From positions 3,747,501 to 3,811,500 of the forward strand of contig CM035164.1 of assembly GCA_020205615.1 (NCBI GenBank): DNA of 64,000 nt, read 5' to 3'. The notes beneath the pieces were generated by a model. That model worked only from the letters and a program-made list of their open reading frames with translations. It was not told the DNA's origin and did no database searches. Of the stretch, positions 1 to 11,294 are shown in pieces; position 1 is the first letter of the stretch; every line of letters begins with the position of its first letter. The position numbers and the translations under genes were made by a program. This DNA comes from Panax quinquefolius. Its lineage: Eukaryota; Streptophyta; Magnoliopsida; Apiales; Araliaceae.

Positions 1-1122
1 GGGATTGATTGGTTAACTACTCATCATGCAAAAATTAATTATTTTCGTAAGGTTGTTAGCTTTCATACTCCTAACCAACCTGTTATGCGAATTCAAGCAA
101 CCAAACCACTAAAGTCAATCATTGTCATATCAAGCCATAAGTAAAGAGCCCCGATCCTTTCGTTGTTGACTTCCTTGTGTGGAATGCACCGAAGTCGAAC
201 TTTCCGTAGGGGACGTTGTGAATAACGGTGACAAGTTAATAGGTATCAATGTGACGTGTTATCCAAGTCTTGGACGAGAGTCACAGTTTTGAATAGTATT
301 TCTATTGTTAATAAATTTCCTGACGTATTCCTGAAGACTTCTTAGCCTACCCTAGAGCGTGAAATCGAATTTTGAATTGACCCCAGTACAAAACCCATTT
401 CTTAAACCCTCAAATATTTCTTTACTTAAAATGAACGCATCATACATCAAAGACGTTGGCTCGAGCTATTGAAGATTATGATCGTACCATTTAATATCAT
501 CGTGGAAAAGCGAACGTGGTAGCTGATGCATTGAGTAGAAGATCGTATGCGTTTACAAGTGCGAATATATGAACCCACGTGAAGATAACGAATATACGAG
601 TAGAATCGACTTTAATCGATAAAGTTAAAGCCGCTCAAGCTACACACCCGAATCTGATGAATGTGAAGAAGAAAGTTCAAGAGGGCGTTATTCTAGAAGC
701 AAGAATCGACGAAGAGAGGAAATCTCAACCCTCGATTTAATTAGCCCATTTGAAATCCTAGATCGAGTAGGAACTGTGGCTTATAGGCTCATTTTACCGC
801 CAAATATGTTGCGTGTTCATAACGTTTTTCACATATCCATGTTACGTAAATATGTGGAAGACCCGAACCACATTATTGAGTTGGAACCGGACGAAATAGC
901 GGAAGATTTGACGTATGAAGAGGTTCCTGTTCAAATCTTGGATAAGAAGGAACATATTCTACGCACCAAGGTTATACCTCAAGTCAAAGTTTTGTGGAGA
1001 AACCACGATGTTGAGGAAATGACTTGGGAGTTAGAATCAAATGAAATCAAGGTATCCTTACCTCTTCGACATACCGTAATCGCACCCTCTAATTTCGAGG
1101 GAAATTTCATAAGAAGGGAGAT
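1..1122 (+). pseudogene. gag-pol remnant of copy A: PR, RT, RNase H, IN scraps and chromodomain
   Basis: Bases 1-140 match the C-terminal part of the protease region of the fuller copy (6661-6800). About 142-290 is a stretch absent from that copy but shared with the copies near 25600 and 61300. About 295-410 is the start of reverse transcriptase. Near 410-470 the text jumps to the end of RNase H (motif VVADALSRR-like, 505-545). About 590-720 is integrase N-terminal sequence. Near 720-745 it jumps again to the chromodomain, which is open from 776 to 1201 (141 aa: HNVFHISMLRKYV, then WRNHDVEEMTWELE). There is no intact catalytic domain, so this copy cannot move by its own enzymes. Confidence 0.85.
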
Positions 1123-1920
1123 TGTAAAACCCCAACTTTTGAATAAAGATGAATTTTCTATAAATATTATTTTTGAATATTATGGAGTGAAATTGATATA
1201 ATGTTATAGTTGTGGGTAATATTTATAAATTTTGCAAAATACGCAAGTTGTTATATAATATTCGATTGGTCGGAAATATTCGTTTTAACGGGAATATTCG
1301 TATAACAAAGACAATCAATCCTTTGGTGGACCCCTATTAACGGAATTATTGTCGAATTGAGAAAACGATAAAAATAATTTATGAAAATAACGGCGGAAGT
1401 TTTACTGTTTAGCTGTTGAAACACCCTATGTTAAAGAAATGAATATGTCTGGCGTTGTTAGCAAGAGCAATACAGTATTGATTATTGATGCTTACGTGAT
1501 AAGTCACTCAGTTTTGTTGGTATTATTAATGTAATAATACGAGAAATCTTTTATATAAAAAGAATACTTTTATAAAGTTATTCTATAAATAGAATATATT
1601 ATATTCTATTATGCATAGTGTTGCATAAATGTGCTGCATAGTGTTTTGTATAGTAAAATCTTTTTATATAAAATAGAATACTTTTATAAAGTTATCATTT
1701 TATTAGACAATAATTAGAATATATTATATTTTATTATGTATAGTGTTTGTATAGTGCCTGCGATAGTGTTTTGCATAGTAAAATCTTTTATAAAGTTATT
1801 CGTTTTATTAGATTATAAATAGAATATATTATATTTTATTTTGCTTTAAATATGGACCATCGATTAAAGTAAATCAATCTCGAATTGCTCATGAGTTAGT
1901 TACTATGCATTCCATTTTTC

Positions 1921-1928
1921 TATAAATA
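1921..1928 (+). promoter_or_regulatory. LTR TATA box (copy A)
   Basis: TATAAATA lies in a conserved context (CTATAAATAGAAGCTCATTC) that recurs at the same place in every subfamily I LTR of the window. It is the likely RNA polymerase II core promoter of the element; transcription would start some 30 bp downstream. Confidence 0.6.
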
Positions 1929-2119
1929 GAAGCTCATTCATTCATTATTTTCTTACGAATTCACCTTGAAACTCTAGAGATAAACTATAGAGAAAAGAAG
2001 AAAGTATTCTCTACTTCACTACTTATATATCCAAAGACTCTTTCTTCTTAAGGTAGGGAATATTATTTGTTGTACTCGTAAGGGGTGTTATTCTTTCTTA
2101 TTCATGAAGAGAACTGTTG

Positions 2120-2440
2120 TTATTCCATTTCTTATTATTCTATTGGAATAACTCAGATAATGCTGTGATCACCCTATACTTGGTGGCATTCTTCTATTAT
2201 TCATTGGAACATCCTCATGCATGTGTTTTACACCTGACCGGGTTCTTTTTATTATTATTCCGGAACATCCTCATGCATGTGTTTTACAATTTAACACAGT
2301 TCGCCTCTTATTATTATTCATTGGAACATCTTGTGCATGTGTTTTACAATTTGACTGGTTCCGCCTCTTTATTATTTTGTTAGAACATCCTGTCGGTCCA
2401 AATTTTGCACGACTGGTTCCGTTATTATTCATTGGATTAA
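2120..2440 (+). repeat. LTR tandem module 1, about 60-bp units
   Basis: About five diverged units contain TTATTATTC, then TTGGAACATCC, CATGCATGTGTTTTACA and a GACTGGTTCCG-like tail. Related units occur in the LTRs near 21410-21660, 27900-28130, 58890-59100 and 63340-63550. They are absent from the subfamily II LTRs (9828-12378 and 55130-57924), which hold TACTATTCA repeats there instead. Confidence 0.65.
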
Positions 2441-2749
2441 CTTTGCTCTACATGCGAAGTGCACGCATGCATGGTGATTTCTTTTGTTATTCCATTCTTT
2501 ATTATACTCAGTTGGTTAAAGTTTTGACTTCTATACTCCATGAAATTAGTAGAATATCCTTGATATTTGCGCTTCATCCAGTATCTTTTCATGGAAATAT
2601 TCTTCTGATCATTCTTAAATTTTATTCTACAAAACAGTATCATGTTGACAATTTGGACATTAATAATTCCTGGATAAAATAATTCTTGAACTTGTTTTAT
2701 TGAATTCTTATATCATTGTCATCATCCTCATGTTTATATTTTGTTGAAA

Positions 2750-2995
2750 GTCATCCGGCACATAGTGCATAGATGGACTTGGTATGATTATGACTAGGGA
2801 TTATTCGGTGTAATCATGATCGTAATGTTATAAATGATGTGGTAAAAGTTCTCATTGGCCCGTAGTGCATTGATGGACAGTTGTTGGCATGATCATGACC
2901 ATTAATGAATACACAAATATTCTTGGCCCGTAGTGCGTGGGATAATTGTGGTCGTGATACTAAAGAATATCCTTGGCCGTAGTCAGGGGTGATTC
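2750..2995 (+). repeat. LTR tandem module 2, about 57-bp units (GGCCCGTAGTGCAT)
   Basis: About four units contain GGCCCGTAGTGCAT, a TGGTATGATCATGACC or GTGGTCGTGATAC part, and AATATTCTT. The module is present in both LTR subfamilies of the window. Inside the minus-strand chromovirus it has been expanded to about 16 copies (23205-24115). Confidence 0.65.
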
Positions 2996-3537
2996 GATAA
3001 TGTGGAATATTTATTAAAATGAGTCTCGTGATAATGATGATGAAAACCTTTTAAATCATAAAAGATAGTAGATTTTATTTTCTACTTGACTCTTTTAATG
3101 GATTGCTTTTTCCGATGCGATTAAACTTGATGTCTATTATATTTTATCGCTTTAACATTGTTGGAGACTAATGATAATTTATTACGCATTATCTTAGTCA
3201 TAATATTTCTTCTTTGGGCTAGTTGAGCTCACCCTTTCTTTCACTATTCTCTTGAGAAATGAGAGAATATAGTTTGAGGCGAGTCGGGAACGGAGTGATG
3301 GTCCGGAGGATAGCATTAGTAGTCCTCACTATTCTGTGAAATAGTGTGATAATAATTGTAATGAGGACTCCTTTTGAGTTTGTATAATCTCTAGTAGATA
3401 ATATTTGTATTCAAACTCACAGTTTATGTTTGTCGTATTGTACACGACAGTTGTATTAGTAAGTTGTATTTGAATTCTGTACCATGTATCTGACGACCCA
3501 AGATGGATGATGTATACCTAATTTTGGGGGCGTCACA

Positions 3538-4420
3538 ATAATGAGTAAAAAAATTTTTGTTAAAACATTAGAGAGAGCTTAGGGTTTTAAAAAAAAATCA
3601 AGCAGAATTTACCAGAGATTACAGTGGATTTGATGAAGTAGACGAAACGATTTGCATCGGTCCCCAAATTTAAAAAATAAGATTTATCGATCTTTTGAGT
3701 CAGACGAGACAAAAAATTACATATGAGAGAGTTGAACATCAGAAGTTTCACAAATTAAAAACCCTAGAAGTGTATCTATTTTGAAACCCAAAAAATTTTG
3801 TTTGAAAACTGAATCAGAACCGATTTTGAGTAGGAACCCTAAAGGTTTGAAAAAAATGATAAAAAGTTCATATTTAAGTATCCGAAAACCCTAGAACAAA
3901 AAAAAAATCTAAACCCTAAAGGGATTTTAAGTGCTGTAAGTTTATATAATTAATCTTATCGATTAACCAAATAAATAGAGTTTGTAAACTATTTTGAGGT
4001 AGCATGACTAGAAGCCGGAGATTGATCAAAGAAAAGGAAGAGAGAAGCGAGAGATAGCCGGAGGTGTGTGAAAGGGGCGAGAAGGAAGAGTCAGGCGTGA
4101 GAGAAGAGAGAGAGAGAAGAAAAGAAAATGAATTAAAAAATGAAAATTTTGAATATATAGTTTGACTCACCATCTTGATCCAATGGTGGAAACTTGATCT
4201 GGACTGAAATTAACGGCGAGGATTTATTTTGAAGATGAACAGTTGTGTTTCTTAAACTGACCTAGATCCAACGACTAAGATTAAGGCTTAATTTTGATCG
4301 AATGGTTTTGGTGATGATCCGTGTGCCTCATGATATCTGATTGGTTCGATTGAGAGACATGGATGGGTCAATTCTGACCATTTGATTTGTACAAAAATTA
4401 ATGGTGCATATTTAATCCTT

Positions 4421-4422
<2 letters not shown>
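3538..4422. other. Non-coding spacer with a possible orphan promoter and leader
   Basis: I find no supportable gene here. Five telo-box-like AAACCCTA motifs lie at about 3577 (reverse), 3761, 3836, 3887 and 3911. A strongly CT-rich stretch, as read on the minus strand, covers about 4030-4130. With the TATA-like site at 4150-4160 this resembles the 5' flank of a minus-strand plant gene whose body was removed or displaced by the LTR ending at 3537. The 85-aa minus frame at 3916-4173 is low complexity and is not called a gene. Confidence 0.35.
4150..4160 (-). promoter_or_regulatory. TATA-like site of the possible orphan promoter
   Basis: On the minus strand the text reads CTATATATTC, followed 20-120 bp downstream by a CT-rich leader-like tract. 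No coding sequence follows. The call rests on composition only. Confidence 0.25.

Positions 4423-4480
<58 letters not shown>
4423..4480. repeat. (AT)29 microsatellite
   Basis: An uninterrupted AT dinucleotide run of about 58 bp. The following 4481-4756 is AT-rich and shows nothing recognisable. Confidence 0.95.
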
Positions 4481-4483
<3 letters not shown>

Positions 4484-4756
4484 CTTAGTAATGATAAAAT
4501 GAAAATATTTATTTATAAAATAGCGAAATAAATATTGTTAAAAATATAAATATTTTAGTTTTAAAAAATACTATATAAATATATAATCTAATCAAGGATT
4601 AATAAAATAAATAAGATGAAGATAAATATTGTTAAACTAAAATTTGTTTAAACATTAATAAATATTGTAATATAAAATTATACTTAAGATTTTGTTTTAT
4701 AAATATTCCAACAAATTAAGAGGAAATATCTAGCATGCCTAACTCAATAAATATTA

Positions 4757-5000
4757 TCGAGGAATGGAGTGACAGTCTAGATGGTTGCTATAGTAGTCCT
4801 CACTATTTTGTGAAATAGTGTGATAATAATTGTAATGAGGACTTCATTTGAGTTTGGATATTGTCTACGAGACAATATTCGTGTTAAAACTCTCAGCTAC
4901 GTTTTTTGTCGTATTGTATAAATGAAGTTGTATTTAAATTTTGTACCATGTATTTGGCGACTCAGAATGGGTTGTGTATACCTATTTTGGGGGCATCACA
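4757..5000 (+). repeat. 5' LTR remnant of copy B
   Basis: It matches the last 245 bp of the 3' LTR (12134-12378), ending GGGGGCATCACA immediately before the primer-binding site. The first ~2.3 kb of the LTR, including its promoter, is missing, so the element has no LTR promoter in front of gag. Confidence 0.88.
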
Positions 5001-5001
5001 G

Positions 5002-5014
5002 TTGGTATCAAAGC
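5002..5014 (+). promoter_or_regulatory. Primer-binding site, initiator tRNA-Met type
   Basis: TTGGTATCAAAGC follows the LTR end by one base. Plant LTR elements primed by initiator methionine tRNA carry TGGTATCAGAGC here; this site differs by one base. Equivalent sites follow the LTR ends at 26807-26819 (minus strand) and about 60276-60290. Confidence 0.75.
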
Positions 5015-5187
5015 TTAGGGATATGACCCCTGACTGAGATTTGAGGCTAGAATTAGGAGGGGAGATACTGGTAAATCCTTCGCTAGTATGACCTACCTAA
5101 GCTTATTTGTTATTTAATTGGTCGGTCAGAATATAGGTATAATATGTGGCATATCAATTAACTCTTATTTTGTGGCAGTGTTTGCAA

Positions 5188-6270
5188 ATGACATCTGAAA
5201 ATGTTGAGATAAGCAATGGAGCACATCAGACTGTTGAGTCACCGACGATCAATAACCAGGATAATGTGCATTAGGAAGGCAATAATCCTCAGGTAAACAA
5301 TAACACCGACCAAATGATGAACGATGGGATGTTTAGAGGCTTTCTACAATTCATGCAACATCAGCTGAGAGAGACTCATGTGCAAAATACAGGTGGAAAC
5401 ACTGGCAACTCATGGTTGGTCACTGCTAAGAAATTTAAGGAGCTGGGACCACCGAAGTTTTTGGGAAAGCCAGAATCACTTAAGGTAGAGACGTGGATTA
5501 AACAGATCACTAAGATATTTGATGTTTTGGGATGCTCCGAGGAGCAAAAGGTTCCCTTTTCCACCTTCATGTTGCGAGGAGAGGCAGATCATTAGTGGGA
5601 ATCTGTAAAACATACTCAACCTGCCGCACTGAAGATGTCTAGGGAGAAATTTCAAGAATTATTTAATGATAAGTACTTTCGTGAAAGTATTCATCATATG
5701 AAGGAGGTAGAATTCATCAAGCTAGAGCAAAAAAATATGATCGTTTCGCAATACGAGGCTAAATTTGTGGAGTTATCCCGGTTTACATCCTATTTGGTAG
5801 ATAATGAGGAGCGCATAACGTGAATGTTTCTAAGAGGTTTGAAACCTAAAATACGTCAATATCTAATTTCTCACAAACTTTGCTTGTATTCAGATGTTGT
5901 GAATAGGGCTCAGTTATTGGAGCGCGATAATGAGTTAGTCCAACCAAAAGATAGCAGCCGGCAAAACAATAATACCAGTGGAAGCAGTCATCGAAGCGGT
6001 GATAACAAACGTGGAGGAAATCAACATGCCCGAATTGGTAACCACTTCGGTGGTAATCCTGGCCAAGATAATAGAATTGGAAATTTCAAGAAGAGAAGGT
6101 TCAATAATGATGGAAGGACAGCAGCACCAACACTCGTTGTTAAGGAAGGAGAACGACCACCGATCATATGCTACAAATGTGGAGGGGAGGGACACATCAG
6201 TCCAAACTGTACATAGCAACCCAAAGTGTGTTACAATTATGGAAGATAAGGTCACCTAGCCCGATTTTGT
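5188..6270 (+). pseudogene. gag region of copy B
   Basis: The ATG at 5188 opens a frame (MTSENVEISNGAHQ) that also begins gag in the copies at 26637 (minus) and 60461. The core after about 5440 resembles the retrotransposon gag domain (LGPPKFLGKPESLKVETWI, later FLRGLKPKIRQYL). A basic Asn/Gly-rich tail precedes a CCHC knuckle at about 6169-6213 (C-x2-C-x4-H-x4-C). A second knuckle near 6226-6270 is spoiled: its second Cys is Tyr and it contains a stop. In-frame stops lie at 5272, 5593, 5821, 6214 and 6247. The product would package element RNA; this copy cannot make it without readthrough. Confidence 0.85.
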
Positions 6271-6276
6271 CGTATA

Positions 6277-6810
6277 GTGAAGACAAGTCCAGCTGGGATG
6301 GAGACACTAAAGGCTGTCCCAGACAAGTCAAAGCCGGTAATTAAAGGGATAGCGTTTGTCGTGACCTCCCAAAAAGCGAAGAACCCAAACGAAGTTATCA
6401 CGGGTAAGCTAATCATAAACTCTTGTGAAGTCTATACCTTATTTGATACCGGTTCTACCCATTCTTTTATTTCACCTACTTGCGCTCAACGTTTAAATTT
6501 GACTTCAGATAAATTAGACTTTGACTTATCTGTTGAAACTCCGTTGGGAGAAACCTTCATTACATCCACTGTTTATAAGTCTTGTTTGATTCAAATCGGC
6601 ATCCTCACATTACCTGTCGATCTTATTTCTTTGAAAATACTTGCATTTAATGTGATTTTAGGGATTGATTGGTTAACTACTCATCATACTAAAATTAATT
6701 ATTTTCGTAAGGTTGTTAGCTTTCATATTCCTAACCAACCTATTATGTGAATTCAAGCAACCAAACCACTAAAGTCAATCACTGTCATATCAAGCCATAA
6801 AGCCATTCAT
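6277..6810 (+). pseudogene. Aspartic protease region of copy B
   Basis: The frame continues from gag. The active-site motif DTGS (LFDTGSTHSFIS) lies at about 6444-6480, with the flap and C-terminal part following (ILGIDWL at about 6655). The domain is open from 6277 to the stop at 6748, where TGA stands in place of the CGA still present in the two related copies (near 87 and 61178). This is direct evidence for a C-to-T change. Confidence 0.85.
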
Positions 6811-6813
6811 TTA

Positions 6814-7800
6814 TTGAAAAACGGATGTCAAGCTTTTTTAACCCATATCACGGATTTAAACAAAAATATGTCAGATTTGAATGATATTTCTATTGTTTAT
6901 AAATTTCTTGACGTATTTCCTAAAGAACTTCATGGCCTACCCCCAGAGCATGAAATCGAGTTTTGTATTGACCTTGAATTCGGTACAAAACCAATTTCCA
7001 AAACCCCATATCGAATGGCTCCTATTGAACTTCAGGAGTTAAAAATCCAACTGCAGGAATTGTTAGACATCGGTTTCATTCATCCTAGTACGTCTCCTTG
7101 GGGTGCTCCTGTTCTATTCATAAAAAATAAAGAGGGAAGTATGCGACTTTATATTAACTATCAGAAGTTGAATCATGTCACTGTCAAAAATAGGTACCTG
7201 TTACCTCACATTGATGACCTGTTTGACCAGTTGCAAGGTGCGAAATTCTTTTCAAAGATCGATTTTTGTTTCGGATATCATCAGTTAACGATTAAAACTG
7301 ATGACATTCCAAAGATTGCATTCAAAACTCGGTACGGGCATTAGGAATTCCTAGTCATATCTTTTGGATTGACTAATGCTATTGTTGCCTTCATGGATAT
7401 GATGAACTGAGTATTCAAGAAATATTTGGATCATTTTGTGGTTGTCTTTATTGATGACATTCTCATATACTCAAAAAGCCGTGAAGATCATCAACAACAC
7501 TTGAGGATGATACTCCAAAAGCTTCGTGAAAACAAGATATACGCCAAGTTAAAGAAATGCGAGTTCTGGCTTGAGGAAGTAGCATTCCTTAGGCACGTGA
7601 TATCAAATCATAAAATATCTGTTAACCCAACGAAGATTGAAGCAATACAAAGCTGGGAGCAACCTAAGTCAGTGACCGAAGTACGTAGCTTTCTGGGCTT
7701 AGCTGGTTATTATCGGAGATTCGTGGAAGGATTTTCTCGAATCGATACTCCATTAACTCAACTAACTCGAAATGATACAAAGTTCGGTTGGAGCGAGGAA
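6814..7800 (+). pseudogene. Reverse transcriptase region of copy B
   Basis: RT begins about 6910 ([20 protein letters not shown]), with the conserved [16 protein letters not shown] stretch near 7070-7120 and a [10 protein letters not shown] stretch near 7255. The catalytic block reads FIDDIL at about 7432-7455, the usual chromovirus variant of Yx[14 protein letters not shown] near 7690 is the connection region. Stops lie at 7342 and 7408. The catalytic aspartates are kept and the loss is by stop codons alone. Confidence 0.88.
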
Positions 7801-8382
7801 TGTGAGAAGAGTTTTCAAGAACTTAAGAGGAGACTCATTTCAGCACTTGTTCTGATAATACCATCTAGTTCGGAGGGATTTGTCATCTACAGTGATGCTT
7901 CAGGCAAAGGTTTAGGATGTGTTCTCATGCAGCATGGGAAAGTCATAGTCTATGCCTCACGATAACTCAAAGAATATGAGAGGAATTATCTAACTCATAA
8001 TCTAGAGTTGGCAGCAGTCGTTTTCGCACTAAAGATCTGGAGACATTACCTGTATGGGGAGAAAGTGGAGATCTATACAGATCATAAAAGCCTCAAATAC
8101 TTCTTCACCCAAAAGGAACTCAACATGCAACAACGACGTTGGCTTAAGCTATTTAAAGATTACGATCATACCATTCAATACCATCCTAGAAAAGAGAACG
8201 TGGTAGCTAACGCGTTGAGTAGAAGATCATATGCAGGTATGAGTGCGATATTGTCAACGCAAAGGCCCATTTTGTATGACTTACAAAGGATGGAGATAGA
8301 ATTAAAGACTTCAGGGACCCACGTGATGATGTCAAATATAAGAGTAGAACCGACTTTAATCGATAAAGTTAAAGTTGCTTAA
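7801..8382 (+). pseudogene. RNase H region of copy B, catalytic Asp lost
   Basis: The first Asp sits in [12 protein letters not shown] (about 7885-7920), the Glu in [10 protein letters not shown] (about 8005) and the next Asp in [11 protein letters not shown] (about 8073). The last conserved Asp, in the VVADALSR motif, is Asn here (VVANALSRR, about 8200-8225). Copies A and C keep GAT and GAC at that codon, so this is a G-to-A change in copy B. Stops lie at 7963 and 8380. Confidence 0.85.
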
Positions 8383-9351
8383 GCTACGGAGCTGTAGCTG
8401 ATGCGTATGAGGAAGAAAGTAAAAGAAGGTGATATTCTGGAAGCAAGAATCGATGAAAAAGGAATACTTCGAGTCAACTCCAAACTTTGTGTTCTTCACA
8501 AATCTGATTTGAAGTATAAAATCATGATGGAGTAGCACAACACACCATTTTCAATCCATCTTGGGAGTACCAAAATGTATCGTGATCTTCGACATACATT
8601 TTGGGGGAGCAATATGAAGAAAGAGATAGAGGAGTTTATCTCAAGGTGTTTAACTTGTTAACATGTCAAGGTGGAACATCAAGTGCCAAAAGGTCCATTA
8701 CAACCACTTGAAATTCCGGAATGGAAGTGGGAGTACATTACCATGGATTTCGTTACTGATCTTCCCAAGGTTTCTCAAGGCATAGATGCAATTTGGGTCA
8801 TTGTTGATAGATTAACCAAGTCTGCTCATTTCTTACCTATACGATAAACTTATTCACTTAAACGTCTTACTCGTATTTACATAAATGAGATTGTAAGACT
8901 TCATAGTATGCTAGTATCCATATTTTCTGATCGAGACCCAAGATTCACTTCACGGTTTTGGGTCAGTTTTCAGAATGCTATGGGCACGGATTTACGATTC
9001 ATTTCGGCATATCATCCTCAAACGGACGGGTAGTCGGAGAGGACTATTCAAACTCTTGAAGATCTATTAAGACTCTATGTCCTTGACTTCAAAGAAAGTT
9101 GGGACAAGTTCTTTCCATTGGTAAAATTCTCCTACAACAACAGTTATCAAGCAAGTATAAGCATGGCTCCATTCGAGGCTTTATATGGACAAAAGTGTCG
9201 TTCTCCAATATGCTGGGATGAGGTGGGTGAAGCAACGTTGTTTGGATCGGAATTGGTACGCATGACAACGAAAAAGATTCAAATGATCCGGCAACGTATA
9301 CAAACCTCACAAGATCGATAAAAGAGTTATGCTGATCTTCATCGAAGGGAC
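8383..9351 (+). pseudogene. Integrase core of copy B
   Basis: The zinc-binding HHCC end is recognisable (CLTC near 8647). The DDE triad appears in order: MDFVTDLP near 8742-8765, FSDRDPRFTSRFW near 8927-8965, and [12 protein letters not shown] near 9034-9070. GQKCRSP near 9190 is the usual C-terminal landmark. Stops lie at 8395, 8533, 8659, 8845, 9031 and 9319, all in the same frame as gag. The enzyme would insert element cDNA; it is dead here. Confidence 0.85.
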
Positions 9352-9816
9352 GTGGAATTCAATGTTGGAGATCATGTGTTGTTACGTGTTGCTCCATGGA
9401 AAGGAGTTACGAGATTTAAAAAGAGAGAAAACCTCAATCCTCGATTCATTGGCCCATTTAAAATCCTCGATCGAGTAGGAACGGTGGCCTATAGACTCGT
9501 CTTACCGCCAAGTATGTCTCGTGTTCATAACGTTTTTCACATATCTATGTTACATAAATATGTGGAAGACCCGAACCACATTATTGAATTAGAACCAGAC
9601 GAGATAGCGGAAGATTTAACGTATGAAGATTTATTTGTTAAAATCTTGGATATGAAGGAACATATTCTACGCTCCAAGGTTATACCTCAAGTCAAAGTTT
9701 TGTGGAGAAACCACGATGTTGAGAAAATGACCTGGGAGTTAGAATCTGAAATGAAAACAAGGTACCTCTTCGACATAATAGGTACGTACACGAATTTTGA
9801 GGATGAAATTTCATAA
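9352..9816 (+). pseudogene. Integrase C-terminus with chromodomain, copy B
   Basis: This 154-codon open part holds the GDHVLLRVAPWKG (GPY/F-type) stretch, then PRFIGPFKILDRVGTVAYRL, HNVFHISMLHKYV, and the chromodomain end VLWRNHDVEKMTWELE. In known chromoviruses this domain binds modified histone H3 and steers insertion to heterochromatin. The frame ends at the TAA at 9814, some 12 bp before the 3' LTR. Confidence 0.85.
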
Positions 9817-9827
9817 GAACAGGAGGT
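9817..9827 (+). promoter_or_regulatory. Polypurine tract, copy B
   Basis: AAGAACAGGAGG lies directly before the 3' LTR, where plus-strand cDNA synthesis starts in LTR elements. Equivalent purine runs precede the LTRs at 1123 and 62278, and in reverse the one ending at 22746. Confidence 0.6.
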
Positions 9828-10887
9828 TGTAAAACCCCAACTTTTATGAATAAAGATTAATTTTCTCTAAATATCATTTTGAATATTATGGTGTGAATTT
9901 GATATAATGTTATAGTTGTGGGTAATATTTACAAATTTTGTAAAGTAAGCAAGTTGTCATAAAATATTCGTTTAGTCGGAGAATATTCGTACGACGACAT
10001 AATCATTGGTGGACCCCACAACAGAATTACTGTCGGAGTTAGAAAATGACATAAATAACTTTTTATAAAAATAACGGCAAAAGTTTTACCGTTAACTGTT
10101 GAAATACCCGGTGGTAAAAGTACAGTAATACGCGTGGTTGCATAGTAGCACACGGTATTGTATATTATCTTTGATTATTGATGCTTACGTGAGAAGTTAC
10201 TTAGTTTTATTCAATTATTGCCACAGTAATTGCAGCATAGTATCTCATATTATTGATTCAATTATTGTCACAATATCATATGTACAATATTTTATATTAT
10301 TAAATCAATAATTGAGACAAAAAAGTTATTCATATTATTATTTGTATTATTGACAATGTCTAGAAAACTCTGTCGAGAAAAGGGGTTTAGTCACCTAATT
10401 ACGCGATAATAAGGAGAAGTCCTTATCGAAAAGCCCCCTCTATCCTGGGAATGATCTGGTTGTAAATATTTTGAGTTATAATATTAATGATGAATAAGTT
10501 CGTGTTGATTAAAGATAAGAATAATAATTGATGAGTGGAAGATGTTTATTCAATTATCCTTTTAAATTGGTGTTTGTTCATTTAGTTTTTTTAGGGTACA
10601 AAATTCTTCCATATGTTATGATAATTAACCAACTTTTCAAATAATGCAGCTACTGTTCACTGACTTATGAATGAGGATGCTCCCTCATTGGTCCATATCT
10701 CCCGATTTGCTAGTTACCTTTAAAAGAGGGCGCTCCCTCATTGGTCCTTATCTCCCTCTTTGTTAGTTACCTCCTCAAGAAGGCACTCCCTTATTAGTGG
10801 TCTCAAATATATGTTAATAAAATTACGCCCGAATATTGTTACTCTGCGTCCGTGATTATTTTTCTAAATAGTATTATGTCATTCTCC

Positions 10888-10895
10888 TATAAATA
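10888..10895 (+). promoter_or_regulatory. LTR TATA box (copy B)
   Basis: TATAAATA in the context CTCCTATAAATAAGATGCC. It sits at the same place as the TATA at 56491 in the related solo LTR, and a similar ATGAAAATCACACC block follows in both. Confidence 0.55.
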
Positions 10896-11294
10896 AGATG
10901 CCTAGTTTAGAAATGAAAATCACACCAGAATCAGAGAATTCTTCTTCTATAATAGTGAGTGTATTTCTTTTGAGTTTAAGGAAGTTTTGAGCATAGAAAA
11001 TAGTAAAATTTTACTTCAAGAATATCCCCGCTATACCAGTCAGAAGTACTCTCATTTTAAGGTAAGGGATATTATTTGTGTTCAATACTCGCAAGGAATA
11101 ATATTTTCTTTCATACTCTGTAGTATGTAAGTAATATTATTTCGTTTTGTATTCTTAATTTTACACTCATGTTGATAAGTATTGCTTCTATACTCCTTGA
11201 ATTAGTAGAATATTCTTGAAATTTGCGCTTCATCTAGTATCGTTTCACAAGGATATTTTTTTGAATATTCTTGTTAAATTTTAATCTTTTCATG

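Larger units (their letters stand above)
1..3537 (+). mobile_element. Ty3/gypsy chromovirus, internally deleted, 3' part (copy A)
   Basis: The left window edge cuts this element inside its protease region. It runs to the end of its 3' LTR at 3537. It keeps short pieces of protease, reverse transcriptase, RNase H, integrase and chromodomain in the normal order, with large gaps between them. The same gaps occur in the copy at 55014-64000, and the first also in the copy at 20338-29216, so the deletions predate the insertions. Assignment to the chromodomain-bearing Ty3/gypsy group rests on the chromodomain text and on similarity to the fuller copy at 4757-12378. The 5' half lies outside the window, so target duplications cannot be checked; the five bases after the LTR are ATAAT. 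Confidence 0.9.
1123..3537 (+). repeat. 3' LTR of copy A (LTR subfamily I)
   Basis: The 2,415-bp repeat starts TGTAAAACCCC just after a purine run (AGAAGGGAGAT) and ends GGGGGCGTCACA. Its ends match the LTRs at 9828-12378, 20338-22746, 26820-29216, 55130-57924 and 62278 onward. The middle carries two blocks of short tandem modules (about 2120-2440 and 2750-2995). Small open frames inside it, such as 2117-2383 and 2221-2682, are made by these modules and are not genes. Confidence 0.88.

Noticed and set aside
2117..2682. Cys/Leu/Tyr-rich frames such as MLFHFLLFYWNNSDNAV
   Set aside because: They lie inside an LTR and arise from tandem module 1; similar frames appear in every related LTR (near 21316, 27804, 58853, 63305), broken differently each time.
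4757..9816. Stop-codon readthrough or recoding as a functional device in copy B gag-pol
   Set aside because: Sixteen scattered stops of all three types, a lost RNase H aspartate and a spoiled zinc knuckle point to decay, not programmed readthrough.
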